From Microvirga sp. (GTDB lineage Bacteria > Pseudomonadota > Alphaproteobacteria > Rhizobiales > Beijerinckiaceae), in NCBI GenBank assembly GCA_029266525.1, contig JAQSWQ010000014.1:1-61410 (forward strand): a DNA stretch of 61,410 bases. The letters are read 5' to 3'. Below the pieces are notes generated by a model. It worked only from the letters and a program-made list of their open reading frames with translations, was not told the DNA's origin and did no database searches. Positions 18,085 through 26,765 of this stretch are shown here, piece by piece; position 1 is the stretch's first letter, and each line of letters opens with the position of its first letter. Both the position numbers and the translations under genes were made by a program.

Positions 18085-19064
18085 GGCGGCGGGAGGTCAT
18101 CGCGCTTCTCGCAAGCGCCGCCGCCGCGCAGCCGATCACGGGCCGTGCGCAGCAGCCCCCCGTACCGCTGATCGGCTTTCTGAGCAGCAGGTCGCCGGGG
18201 GAATCCGCCTCATTGGTGGCGGCTTTTCGCGAAGGCCTCAGAGAAAGCGGCTATGTCGAGGGGCAGAACGTGCACATCGCCTTCCGCTGGGCTGAGGGGA
18301 ACTACGCACGCCTGCCCGCGCTCGCGGCCGAGTTGGTCGGGCGGCGTGTGGCGGTTATCGTTCCGGTCGGCGGCGAGATAACCGCACAGGCCGCGAAGGC
18401 AGCGACGGCGACCGTCCCGGTGGTCTTTGTCATGGGGAGCGACGCAGTCGAGATGGGGCTCGTTGCTAGCCTGAACCGGCCGGGCGGGAACATCACCGGC
18501 GCCACCTTGATGGGCGGGGCGGTGGGCGCGAAACGGCTCGAGCTGATACGTGAGCTGGTGCCCGGGGCCTCGACGGTCGGTTTTCTCCTCAACCCCGATC
18601 ACCCCAGGGCAGCAAACGATACGGCCGAGGTGCAGGATGCGGCGCGCGCCCTTTCGCAGCAGCTGCGGGTCGTGACGGCCCGCGCCGATGCCGAGTTCGA
18701 GGCGGCCTTCGCAACCCTCATGCAGGAACGTGCCGGCGCGCTGATCGTCAACCGTGACGGATTCTTCAACAGCCGGCGTGATCGCATCATCGCGCTCGCC
18801 GCGCAGCGACGCATTCCCGCGATCTACGAGTCCCGCGAGCACGTCCTCGCCGGCGGGCTCATGAGCTATGGGACGAGCTATGCGGAGACCTACCGGCAGG
18901 CAGGCATCTACACCGGCCGCATCCTGAATGGCGCAAAACCCGCCGAGCTGCCGGTACTTCAGCCGACCAAATTCGAGCTCGTCATCAATCTCAAGACGGC
19001 ACGGACGCTTGGCCTCGCAGTCCCGCTCACGCTGCATGCGCAAGCCGACGAGGTGATCGAATGA
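18081..19064 (+). CDS. ABC_sub_bind family substrate-binding protein, array copy 5
   Basis: 327 residues; ATG overlaps the stop of copy 4. The leader is less regular (RRREVIALLASAAAAQPITGRAQQ). Blocks include LIGFLSSRSPGESASLVAAFREGLRESGYVEGQNVHIAFRWAEG and NRPGGNITGATLMGG. The position after this reads NPDHPRAANDTAEVQDAAR. The tail has LAVPLTLHAQADEVIE in place of the usual IPPTLLARADEVIE, so the junction repeat is partly eroded here. Confidence 0.93.
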   Translation: MRRREVIALLASAAAAQPITGRAQQPPVPLIGFLSSRSPGESASLVAAFREGLRESGYVEGQNVHIAFRWAEGNYARLPALAAELVGRRVAVIVPVGGEITAQAAKAATATVPVVFVMGSDAVEMGLVASLNRPGGNITGATLMGGAVGAKRLELIRELVPGASTVGFLLNPDHPRAANDTAEVQDAARALSQQLRVVTARADAEFEAAFATLMQERAGALIVNRDGFFNSRRDRIIALAAQRRIPAIYESREHVLAGGLMSYGTSYAETYRQAGIYTGRILNGAKPAELPVLQPTKFELVINLKTARTLGLAVPLTLHAQADEVIE

Positions 19065-20038
19065 GACGGCGGGAGGTCATCGGTGGGCTGCTCGCCGGGG
19101 CAGCTCTGACACGCTCATTCCCCGCCCTCGCCCAGAAGACCGCCCGCATTGCGCTATTGGGAGGCGGTACGGCGCAGTCGAGCGAGATTTTCGTTGAAGC
19201 CCTGAGGCAGGGCTTGCACGAGAACGGCCTGGCGGAATCGCGCGACTATGATCTCGATCTACGATGGGCAGAGGGCGACTACACGCGCTTTCCGGAGCTC
19301 GTCGCCGACGTGCTTCAGCGCAATCCGAGTGTCATGATGGCCAACACCATCGCGGCGATCAGGGCAGCGCAGCGCGCCACCACGGCGGTTCCGATCGTCA
19401 TGCTCCACATCAACGACCCTGTCGGCAACGGCCTCGTGGCCAGCCTCGCGCGACCGGGCGGCAACACCACCGGCCTTTCCAATTTGAACGAGGACCTGAC
19501 GCCCAAGTTCATCGACATCATAACGGCGATCCTCCCGCGGGCGCGAAGCATCGCGGCGGTGTTCAACCCCACCAATCCGTCAAACCGAATCCTGTTCGAG
19601 AGCGCTCGCACGCAAGCAGCGTCGATCGGGGTGACCGTGCGGCCAGCCGAGTTGCCGAATGCGGGCGCCTTGGGCTCCCTATTCGAGACGCTGGCGCAGA
19701 ATCCTCCCGATGCACTTCTGGTCCTTGCCGACGTCACTCTGCTAGACCAGCGCGACGCCATAGCGGCCCTCGGCCTTCGCTATGGCCTGCCCGTGATTTC
19801 GGGCTATCCGGAGATGACCCACGCGGGCGCGCTCGCGGGGTACGGCCCGCCGCGGCGCGAGTTTTATCGCCGTGCAGCCACTTACGTGAAGAAGATCCTC
19901 GACGGCACACGGCCGCAGGATTTGCCGGTGGAACAGCCCGCGCGCATCGAGCTGTCGGTCAATCTGAAGACGGCGCGGAGCCTGGGGATCACCATACCCG
20001 AATTCGTCCTAGCGCGGGCCGACGAGGTGATCGAGTGA
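19061..20038 (+). CDS. ABC_sub_bind family substrate-binding protein, array copy 6
   Basis: 325 residues; ATG overlaps the stop of copy 5. This is the most divergent copy: leader MRRREVIGGLLAGAALTRSFPALAQ, then a domain beginning ARIALLGGGTAQSSEIFVEALRQGLHENGLAESRDYDLDLRWAEGDYTRFPELVADVL. It keeps the RPGGNTTGLSNLNEDLTPKFIDI block and the end GITIPEFVLARADEVIE. Its ligand pocket is likely different from the others. Confidence 0.93.
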   Translation: MRRREVIGGLLAGAALTRSFPALAQKTARIALLGGGTAQSSEIFVEALRQGLHENGLAESRDYDLDLRWAEGDYTRFPELVADVLQRNPSVMMANTIAAIRAAQRATTAVPIVMLHINDPVGNGLVASLARPGGNTTGLSNLNEDLTPKFIDIITAILPRARSIAAVFNPTNPSNRILFESARTQAASIGVTVRPAELPNAGALGSLFETLAQNPPDALLVLADVTLLDQRDAIAALGLRYGLPVISGYPEMTHAGALAGYGPPRREFYRRAATYVKKILDGTRPQDLPVEQPARIELSVNLKTARSLGITIPEFVLARADEVIE

Positions 20039-21012
20039 GGCGGCGGGAGGTCATCGTTGGGCTTGTTGCGGCGGGGTGGCCGCCGGCGGCGCGGGCGCAG
20101 GAGCCGGCAATGCCGGTCATCGGATTTATCCACGGCGCGTCGCCGAGCTATTTCGCGCAATGGGCCGACGCAGTCCGCGAAGGGCTAGAGCAAGCCGGGT
20201 ATGTCGAAGGCCGCAACGTCGCGACCGAATACCGCTGGGCCGACGGCCAGTATGACCGTCTGCCGGCGCTCGTGGCCGATCTGGTCGAGCGCCGGGTCGC
20301 CGTGATCTTCGCCGCCGGCGGCACCGACCCGGCGATCGCAGCGAGAGCCGCGACCGCCAACACCCCGATCGTGTTCGTCAGCGCGGCCGATCCGATGAAG
20401 ACCGGCCTCGTCGCCAGCCTCAACTTGCCAGGGGGCAACGTCACTGGCGTGAGCTTGCTCGCTTCGGCGCTCGACGCGAAGAAGCTGTCGGTCATGCGCG
20501 AGCTCGTGCCGAAGGCCTTGATCGTCGGCGTGCTCGTCAACCCGAACTATCCGGCGGCCAAGTCGCAGGCGGACGAGGCGCAAGAGGCGTCAGGCCGCGT
20601 CGGCGTGCAAGCTCTCATCCTCCGGGCCGGGACCGAGCGCGAGATAGTGCTTGCGTTCGAGCGCCTCGTTCAAGAGAGCGCGGGCGCGCTCCTCGTCGGC
20701 ACCGACCCGTTCTTTAACAGCCGGCGCGCAATCTTCGTGGCCCTCGCTGCGCGCCACTCCATTCCCGTGATCTATCCCCAACGGGAATACGTCACGGTCG
20801 GCGGTCTCATGAGCTATGGGCCCGATTTTGCGGACGGCTATCGCAAAGCAGGCGTGTATCTTGGGCGCATCCTCGCCGGCGAAAAACCGGCGGCCCTGCC
20901 CGTGCTGCAGCCGACCAAATTCGAGCTGGTGATCAATCTCGGGACAGCCAAGGCCCTCGGCCTTGCCATGCCGCCTACGCTGCTCGCGCTTGCCGACGAG
21001 GTGATCGAATGA
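20035..21012 (+). CDS. ABC_sub_bind family substrate-binding protein, array copy 7
   Basis: 325 residues from a GTG overlapping the stop of copy 6. Leader RRREVIVGLVAAGWPPAARAQ, domain opening PVIGFIHGASPSYFAQWADAVREGLEQAGYVEGRNVATEYRWADGQYDRLPALVADLVERRVAVIFAAGG. It resembles copy 5 (shared REYVTVGGLMSYG and NSRR segments). After its stop the next ATG reads ATG AGC TAG, so the array ends in an aborted frame, another trace of a lost copy. Confidence 0.93.
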   Translation: MRRREVIVGLVAAGWPPAARAQEPAMPVIGFIHGASPSYFAQWADAVREGLEQAGYVEGRNVATEYRWADGQYDRLPALVADLVERRVAVIFAAGGTDPAIAARAATANTPIVFVSAADPMKTGLVASLNLPGGNVTGVSLLASALDAKKLSVMRELVPKALIVGVLVNPNYPAAKSQADEAQEASGRVGVQALILRAGTEREIVLAFERLVQESAGALLVGTDPFFNSRRAIFVALAARHSIPVIYPQREYVTVGGLMSYGPDFADGYRKAGVYLGRILAGEKPAALPVLQPTKFELVINLGTAKALGLAMPPTLLALADEVIE

Positions 21013-21077
21013 GCTAGGCTGCACGCATCGAGTTCGACCGGACGCGCGTCGCGTCCCGAGTTCACGAAGGGGAGACC

Positions 21078-22301
21078 ATGATGAAGCACGTCGCCGCAGC
21101 GCTTGGCATCCTGGCTGCTCTCAGCTCCGGGGCCGCACGAGCCGATACCGTCACCGACTGGAACCGGACCTCGATCGAGGTCCTGAAGGCGGCGAACGTC
21201 TCCAGCAATCCGGCGTCGCGGAGCTTGGCGATGGTCCATGTCGCCATGTCGGACGCGATCAACGCGGTGCAGGACCGCTACGCGCGCTACCTTCCCGATC
21301 TGCCCACAGTCCCGAGCGCCTCCGCCGAAGCTGCTGCGGCGGCGGCCGCGCGGCAGATCCTGGTTCAGCTCTATCCGAACCAGAAGGCGATCGTGGAAGA
21401 GGCTTACGGGGCCTCGCTCAAGGCGATCGCCGACGGGCCGGCGAAGATCGAGGGGATCGCGCTCGGCGAACGGGTCGCCGCGGCGGTCCAGGCCGACCGG
21501 GCGAGCGACGGCACCAACGTCCCCGACACTTATCGGCCGGTAACCACGCCCGGCGTGTGGGTCCCGACCGCGCCTCCGCTGTTTGCCGAATATGCCCGGG
21601 TGAAGCCGTGGGCTCTGAAAAGCGCCGACCAGTTCCGGCCGGGGCCGCCTCCGGAGCTCGGGAGCGCGCTCTATGCTCGCGACTACAACGAGACCAAGAA
21701 CCTTGGCGGGCAGAAGAGCTCAGCACGCACGCCGGCGCAGACCGATGCGGTGAAATTCTGGACGCAGATCAACATCGGCCCGGCGTGGCAGACCGCGGCG
21801 CGCGAGCTCTCCGCCGCGAAGGGCCTCGGGCTTGCCGAGAACGCGCGCCTGTTCGCCCTGCTCAACATGGGCGTCGCCAACACCTTCATCACCGACTGGG
21901 ACGCGAAGTTCGCCTATAACTTCTGGCGGCCGGTCACTGCGATCCGCAACGGCGACATGGACGGCAACGAGGCGACCGAGCGCGATCCGGGCTGGGTGCC
22001 GATGAACGCGACGCCGATGCATCCGGAGTACCCGTCCCAGGCGGCGATCATCTCCGGGCTCGCGGTCGGCATCCTGGAGGCGGTGTTCGGGCCGAACCCG
22101 CCGATCCCGTTCACGGCGACCGACATGGCGAACCCGCGGCTGACACGGCAGTTCCAGACCATCGCGCAGCTCGCCGACGAGCACAACGACGTGCGCGTCT
22201 GGGGAGGGATCCATTTCCGAAACTCGCTCGAGGTCGGCAGGGACATGGGACGCAAGATCGCGACCTACCTCGTCGACAACGCGATCAAGCCGACACGCTG
22301 A
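21078..22301 (+). CDS. Vanadium-dependent haloperoxidase/PAP2-like secreted protein, altered active site
   Basis: 407 residues with a signal peptide (cleavage near GAARA). The family layout is recognisable: K277 and R284-P285 in AKFAYNFWRP, the HPEYPS block at 315-320, and R373 with H379 in RVWGGIH. In the family the second block reads PSGH or PCAH, and its histidine is the acid-base catalyst. Here it reads PSQA, so that histidine is absent, while the vanadate/phosphate-linking H379 remains. A GGGGAG ribosome site precedes the ATG. It starts 65 bases after the last array gene. It could be a phosphatase-like protein, a non-catalytic relative, or a variant subfamily. Confidence 0.8.
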   Translation: MMKHVAAALGILAALSSGAARADTVTDWNRTSIEVLKAANVSSNPASRSLAMVHVAMSDAINAVQDRYARYLPDLPTVPSASAEAAAAAAARQILVQLYPNQKAIVEEAYGASLKAIADGPAKIEGIALGERVAAAVQADRASDGTNVPDTYRPVTTPGVWVPTAPPLFAEYARVKPWALKSADQFRPGPPPELGSALYARDYNETKNLGGQKSSARTPAQTDAVKFWTQINIGPAWQTAARELSAAKGLGLAENARLFALLNMGVANTFITDWDAKFAYNFWRPVTAIRNGDMDGNEATERDPGWVPMNATPMHPEYPSQAAIISGLAVGILEAVFGPNPPIPFTATDMANPRLTRQFQTIAQLADEHNDVRVWGGIHFRNSLEVGRDMGRKIATYLVDNAIKPTR

Positions 22302-22371
22302 CCAACTCGCGGATACGGCCGTTTGGAGAAGGGCGGTCATCGTTCAGCCGATCTTCGCGAACGAAGGGATC

Positions 22372-22399
22372 GCCGTGTGCCGACGAGGTGATCGAATGA
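22372..22399 (+). pseudogene. Stray copy of the array junction (C-ADEVIE-stop)
   Basis: The bases tgccgacgaggtgatcgaat followed by ga repeat the end of an array gene, including the overlapping ATGA. It lies alone 1.36 kb after the last full copy and 70 bases after the haloperoxidase-like gene. It marks a former array member. Confidence 0.65.
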
Positions 22400-22445
22400 A
22401 GATCGGCGGGGCCGAGGCGGGCTCCCGCCCCGGCTTCGTCGAGGT

Positions 22446-24089
22446 TCAGCCGCGGCCGACCGCTTGGCGGGCCTCGTCGAGCCCGTCTCGGGCGCTGTCG
22501 GCCTCGCGGCCGGCCTCCAGGAGCTGCTTGAAGAGATCGCGGGCCCGAGCTTCCTGGCCCGCGGACCGGGCGGCCCGGCTCGCGCCCAGGATGGCGCGAT
22601 AACGATTCGGCTCCTTCGCCAGGACCGCCTCGTACTCGCGCAGGGCTTCGGTCGCCTTTCCCGTGCCGGAGAGGATATCGGCAAGCATCTCGCGGGCCGG
22701 GATGATCGGGCCTGGGGTAACGACGTGCTTCTCGGTCGCATCCTCGCGCGCAGCCGCTTTCGCCAGGCTCTCGATGCATGAATCCGTCTTGCCTTCGGCG
22801 CAGAGTGCGAGGCTGCCGACAAGCTCGGCCTGGATGTCGATCTGTTCGGCCCAATAGGCGAGCTTCGCCTCCTTGGCAGCCTCGCGCAGCGCACCGAGCC
22901 GGCCCTGCTGCTCCCGTGCGGCCGCCGCATTGCCGCTCCGGGCGGCGCCGATGCCACGGGCGAAGGCATTGACGGCCTCGGCCTGCGGGTACTTCTTCCA
23001 GGCATACGCATCGGCCGCGGGGTTGAGCGGGAGGTCCATCGCCTCCTTCCAGTCGCTCCTCTCGAGCGCGAGGCGCGCCGGCATGGCCGCATAGGCATAG
23101 GCCGCCGGGAAGCTGTCGACCGGCTTCATGCCCCGCGAGCGGTCGAGGGCCTCCCGCGCGGCACGATCCTGGGCGAGCTGCAGATGGGCGTAGACCATGT
23201 AATCATGGGCGTGGTGCGCATCGAACGTGGCATCGCCCGCGCTCCTCGCCGAGGCGCGGTTCGCCTCGATCGATTCCCGCCAATGCCCGAGCCGCGTGAA
23301 GATGTGCGACGGCATGTGCAGGGCATGCGCCGCGTCCGGCGCGATCTTCGCATAAAGCTTCGCGGCCTCGACGCCATGCTTTGCGATCGCCGGGTAGTCG
23401 TAGCTGTGGATCAGGTAGTGGGCGACGCCGGGATGATCCGGATCGGATTTCGCGAGCGGCTCGAGGATGCGCGCCGCCTTCAGCTGGTTCGCGTATGCCT
23501 TGTCGGTAGGGTTGAAGTTGGCCGAGGTGACGAGCGCCGACAGGATCGCCGCTTCCTTGTCGTCGGGATAGCGCGCGGCGAGCTGCGCCATCGCCTCGTC
23601 ATAGGCCTGCAGGCGTGTGCGATGATCGACCTTCTCATGATCGCGCACGAACGCGGCGACCGCCTCGACATAATCCTTCTCGCGCTGGCTCTTGAGCCCG
23701 GCCGAGCGGGCGGCATCGAGCGCCGCCGCGACGTCCTTGAGCTTCGGCGCGAGGTTGGCAGGCCACGTGAAGGGGTTGTCGAGGATCACCATGGCGCGGC
23801 CCCAATGCGCCATGCCGCAGCTCGGGTCAGCTTGGGCGACCGCCGCGAAACTCGCGGTCGCGGCAGGCCACGCGAAGGAATGGTATAGCGCCATGGCGCG
23901 GTTGAATTCCGCCTGCGCCGCGGCATTGCATTCGAGCTTGAACGCGACCTTGCCGAGGCGCTCGGCCGCGACCGTGTGGCCATGCCCGGAATGTGCGGCT
24001 GCGGGCTTGTCCTGGCTGAGCGCGGAGGATGCCGACACCGGGCCGAGCAGCCCGATCGCGACAGCGATTGGAGTGAGATGACGGTTCAT
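22446..24089 (-). CDS. Secreted tetratricopeptide-repeat protein
   Basis: 547 residues. A signal peptide (MNRHLTPIAVAIGLLGPVSASSALS) is followed by a His/Gly-rich segment AAHSGHGHTV, then about 500 residues of TPR-like helices (FNRAMALYHSFAWPAATASFAAVAQADPSCGMAHWGRAM; YLIHSYDYPAIAKHG; HMPSHIFTRLGHW). These blocks match a family of exported TPR proteins found beside metal- and redox-related genes, whose function is not established. The His motifs and DHPGVAHYLIH could bind metal, but this is a guess. The ATG at 24089 is chosen for the signal peptide. Confidence 0.85.
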   Translation of the reverse strand: MNRHLTPIAVAIGLLGPVSASSALSQDKPAAAHSGHGHTVAAERLGKVAFKLECNAAAQAEFNRAMALYHSFAWPAATASFAAVAQADPSCGMAHWGRAMVILDNPFTWPANLAPKLKDVAAALDAARSAGLKSQREKDYVEAVAAFVRDHEKVDHRTRLQAYDEAMAQLAARYPDDKEAAILSALVTSANFNPTDKAYANQLKAARILEPLAKSDPDHPGVAHYLIHSYDYPAIAKHGVEAAKLYAKIAPDAAHALHMPSHIFTRLGHWRESIEANRASARSAGDATFDAHHAHDYMVYAHLQLAQDRAAREALDRSRGMKPVDSFPAAYAYAAMPARLALERSDWKEAMDLPLNPAADAYAWKKYPQAEAVNAFARGIGAARSGNAAAAREQQGRLGALREAAKEAKLAYWAEQIDIQAELVGSLALCAEGKTDSCIESLAKAAAREDATEKHVVTPGPIIPAREMLADILSGTGKATEALREYEAVLAKEPNRYRAILGASRAARSAGQEARARDLFKQLLEAGREADSARDGLDEARQAVGRG

Positions 24090-24260
24090 GGACACGCCTC
24101 CATTCGCTTGAGCGGGAGCGCACGCCTCTCGCAGGGTCCCCCCGCTTGCATCGGACGGCCGCGGGAGAGACCGCAGCATGCGCCTTTGCGCCGCGGATGG
24201 CTACTCCGCGGTACGGCCTCGCCTGCTCGGCGCGATTTCGCCGGGCGCTGATCGTCAAGC

Positions 24261-24389
24261 GCAAAGCCCGGCGACCTGCCAGTTGAGCAACCCACCCATT
24301 TCGAGCTCGTGATCAAACTGAAGCTGCCAAAAGCCCTCGACCTCGAGAGCCCGCCTTCCTCATCGCGCGCGCCCGCGAGATGATAATGA
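24261..24389 (+). pseudogene. Eroded C-terminal remnant of an ABC_sub_bind gene
   Basis: A stretch encoding AKPGDLPVEQPTHFELVIKLK, the conserved tail of the array proteins, is followed by eroded sequence and ends with ATGATAATGAGG, a damaged version of the junction. It lies 3.2 kb beyond the last intact copy, showing that the array was once longer or that a copy moved. It fills most of the 371-base gap between the TPR gene and the tyrosinase partner; nothing else is visible there. Confidence 0.65.
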
Positions 24390-24460
24390 GGCCGTGGGAC
24401 GAAGAAGCCGCGCGGCGCATCACTGCGGCGTGGCATGCCGGACTTTCCGCAGGCCCAAGT

Positions 24461-24985
24461 TCAACTGCTGATCGGAATCTCGTGTCGGCCGGAGCTGTCG
24501 GAGATGAACACCTTCTCGGTCTGTGCAGGCAACACTTCCTTCAACTGCACCAGACGGGGCGGCTCCTCGGCGCCGGGCTGAGGCGGCCGCAGATAGATCA
24601 AATATTCGGCTTCAGTGCGCGGCGACGGCACTCGTTCAGACCACGAATCCGCAGCCCCGTCGGCCAACTGGACCGAAACGCTGAGTATCACTTGCCCGCT
24701 CCCAATGCGGCGGGCCGAGTATTGCCCCTCGGTCAAGAGCAGCCTCGGACAACCCTTCTCGATCCAGAACTCGAAGGTTTGTATCCAACCTTCGGGCCAT
24801 GGTCCGCCCGCCTCTTTCGGCGGCATCAAGCCTGGTGGACTCAATCGCAATAGACCGGCGATCTTCCGCGCTGATGCTGTGACCTGGTCGTAGTCCCAAA
24901 GATCGAGCTTGAAGGCCATGTGGTCGCGGTCGAGGATGCGAAACATCGGGCGGATATGAAGCTCGAAATAGGGAATGACGGTCAT
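24461..24985 (-). CDS. Hypothetical protein downstream of tyrosinase
   Basis: 174 residues, no signal peptide, no recognised domain. The visible features are an aromatic N-terminus (YFELHIRPMFRILDRDHMAFKLDLWDYDQV) and a beta-rich middle. It starts 22 bases after the tyrosinase stop on the same strand, so the two are probably one transcription unit, and it may be a copper-loading or maturation partner like the caddie proteins of some bacterial tyrosinases. That role is an inference from position only. The frame continues upstream without a better start. Confidence 0.65.
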   Translation of the reverse strand: MTVIPYFELHIRPMFRILDRDHMAFKLDLWDYDQVTASARKIAGLLRLSPPGLMPPKEAGGPWPEGWIQTFEFWIEKGCPRLLLTEGQYSARRIGSGQVILSVSVQLADGAADSWSERVPSPRTEAEYLIYLRPPQPGAEEPPRLVQLKEVLPAQTEKVFISDSSGRHEIPISS

Positions 24986-25007
24986 GCGCAGCCGCGCCTC
25001 CGATCGA

Positions 25008-26435
25008 TCAGGGTGAACGCAGGGTCGCGGAGCCGATCCTTGTGTTCCGCTCCAGCACCGGGGCCGATACCCCGTCACGCGCGGCTTGGGAAACTGGCAC
25101 GGCAGCTGTTGCGAGGGGGCCGGCCGGGACCGCTGAAACGTGAACGGCAACCGTAACGAGGAGTGGTTGCATGCTTGCCGACCTAACGGCCGGATAGGCG
25201 TCGAGATCAACCGCAACGCGGAACTCGCGATCAGCCTGATGGCTCCCATGCGAAAGATGCGGGTTCGCGAACTGCGCGAAATGCCCGACGAGGTAGCGGT
25301 TGCGAAAATCGACTGCATTGGGATCGAACGCTTGGTCGGCGGGGTGCAGGTACACGAACGCCCGATAGGCAAGATCGACCGGCACCGCGACCCGCTCAAT
25401 AGCAACGACGAGCCTGCCCGCGCTGCTCGCCGGCGGCTCAACTCGGAACTGGCGCACCAGGGTGGGTGACGTGAGCGCCAGTTCCGCGAGGACGGGCAGG
25501 CGCAGGCTGAAGGTGGCCGGACCGGCTGTCGGACCCGCCGCCGTCGTGGCAGGCGCCGGGGGAGCGGCGTCCGGGGTAAACTGATACGTGTAACCCAGCT
25601 GGTCCTTTGCGTTGATGGTGTCTTTTACTTGGGTTGGGCCGTTGTTCCCGAGTGCGGTCTTCGCAGGCATGCCGTTCAAAGTGCATGTTTGGCAGGGCAC
25701 AGTGTCTGCGATGGATTGTTGCCGCCACCACCACACTAGGTCGATGAAGGAGTGGAACGACCAGAAAATGACGTCATCTGCGGCCGTCCCAGTGCTCACC
25801 AGGTCGCCCCCGATGAACCCGTGCATCTCGTCATGTGGTGGGTTTTCGATAGCGCCGTGGCTGTTTGCCGGTCCAAAGAATTCTCCCGTACCGACCTTAG
25901 AAATCGAATTTATCTCCGACCATGGGAACAGCGGTAGGCTGGCAGTGGTGTTCCTGCGCGGGTTGGCCAGAACAGCGAGCAGAAAGGGGTCGATCTTCCT
26001 CCCGTAATGCGCTTCAACGGCAGCGGAATCGTTCTCAAATGCGACGGGATAACGCTTGCCGGTGGGCTTCTTCGTCCAATCCCAGTACGGGATCGTTACA
26101 TTGGCCGTGCGCGGCGGATCTGCCGCTCTCAAAGCGTCTTCATAATTGATCAAATGAGCACGATGCCACGCGAGGAACTCGTACCGCCAATGCATGCAAG
26201 CGCCGTTGAAAAGCAGTGGGAAATTATGAATTCCAGCTAAATGAGCGTAGCTGAATTCAACAGTAGGATCTGTAAGGCTCTTATCTCGAATTTTCTTCAA
26301 TGCGTGAACATACGTCTCCAATTCGTCAGCAGTCAGTGCATCAATAGATTTTCGGGTTCGGTCCTGTGCACTTGCAGACGCAACCCCCGCCGCGACAACC
26401 ACAACGGCGGCGAGGTATCGGATCACCGAGCGCAT
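25008..26435 (-). CDS. Tyrosinase (type 3 copper oxidase), secreted
   Basis: 475 residues with a signal peptide ending near SASAQ. Copper site A is H70, H82 and H91 (IHNF, CMHW, WHRAH), and copper site B is H201, H205 (HDEMH) and H228 (SFHSF). C80 lies two residues before H82, the position of the Cys-His thioether seen in fungal-type tyrosinases. The C-terminal third (from about 290) is a separate beta-rich extension after a Pro/Ala-rich linker, possibly a lid or partner-binding region. It oxidises phenols to quinones in the periplasm. Base composition is visibly less GC-rich than its neighbours at the 5' end, a hint of transfer. Confidence 0.92.
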   Translation of the reverse strand: MRSVIRYLAAVVVVAAGVASASAQDRTRKSIDALTADELETYVHALKKIRDKSLTDPTVEFSYAHLAGIHNFPLLFNGACMHWRYEFLAWHRAHLINYEDALRAADPPRTANVTIPYWDWTKKPTGKRYPVAFENDSAAVEAHYGRKIDPFLLAVLANPRRNTTASLPLFPWSEINSISKVGTGEFFGPANSHGAIENPPHDEMHGFIGGDLVSTGTAADDVIFWSFHSFIDLVWWWRQQSIADTVPCQTCTLNGMPAKTALGNNGPTQVKDTINAKDQLGYTYQFTPDAAPPAPATTAAGPTAGPATFSLRLPVLAELALTSPTLVRQFRVEPPASSAGRLVVAIERVAVPVDLAYRAFVYLHPADQAFDPNAVDFRNRYLVGHFAQFANPHLSHGSHQADREFRVAVDLDAYPAVRSASMQPLLVTVAVHVSAVPAGPLATAAVPVSQAARDGVSAPVLERNTRIGSATLRSP

Positions 26436-26765
26436 CTCATACCTCCCCGGGAGTATCAGCCGAAAATTGCAAGACCGCCGCTCTTCACGCGGCGCGCTGA
26501 AGCGTACTCAGCGCAGGTACAACTTGCAAGCTCTGAAAGTCTCGACGCTTGCTGTTGCGGAAGTTGCCCGTTAGAGCGGAACAAGGTTACGCGGAAGTTG
26601 GCGAATCGAACCCGCGGGGCGCGTTTCAACCTGCTGGCTGAGTGGAGGAGGCCAGCATGGATGGATATGCTTGGGAGTTCGTATCCCGAAGCTGGATATG
26701 AAAAGCGCTGAAACGCCAGCGCCGGGGCCGTCCCCGATCGGGAGCGTTCTCACTTGCGGCGTGGC
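26436..26765 (+). other. Intergenic stretch with a possible regulator-gene remnant
   Basis: The 330 bases upstream of the tyrosinase and the hydrolase must carry both promoters, but no clear boxes are visible. At 26657-26701 a GGAGGAGG site precedes a 14-codon frame, MDGYAWEFVSRSWI, that resembles the start (YAWEFLRRNP) of small DNA-binding-type proteins common on integrative elements. It is broken off at once. The longer frame across 26241-26711 is an artefact of the opposite-strand tyrosinase. Confidence 0.3.

Larger units (their letters stand above)
13423..21020 (+). repeat. Junction repeat of the ABC_sub_bind array
   Basis: Each gene boundary carries nearly the same sequence: codons for (P)TLLARADEV(I/L)E, a TGA that overlaps the next ATG or GTG, then codons for RRREVI. 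Stops lie at 13447-13449, 14415-14417, 15172-15174, 16143-16145, 17111-17113, 18082-18084, 19062-19064, 20036-20038 and 21010-21012. The repeated core is about 45-60 bases and shows little change, while gene bodies differ widely. A further decayed unit lies at 22372-22399. Such repeats would support unequal crossing-over. Confidence 0.85.

Noticed and set aside
13396-21012. Array copies as an assembly artefact (collapsed or duplicated contig)
   Set aside because: The gene bodies differ strongly from each other; only the junctions are alike, so they are real distinct genes.
26241-26711. 156-codon plus-strand frame upstream of the hydrolase
   Set aside because: Its first half is antisense to the tyrosinase start and the rest has no similarity or ribosome site.
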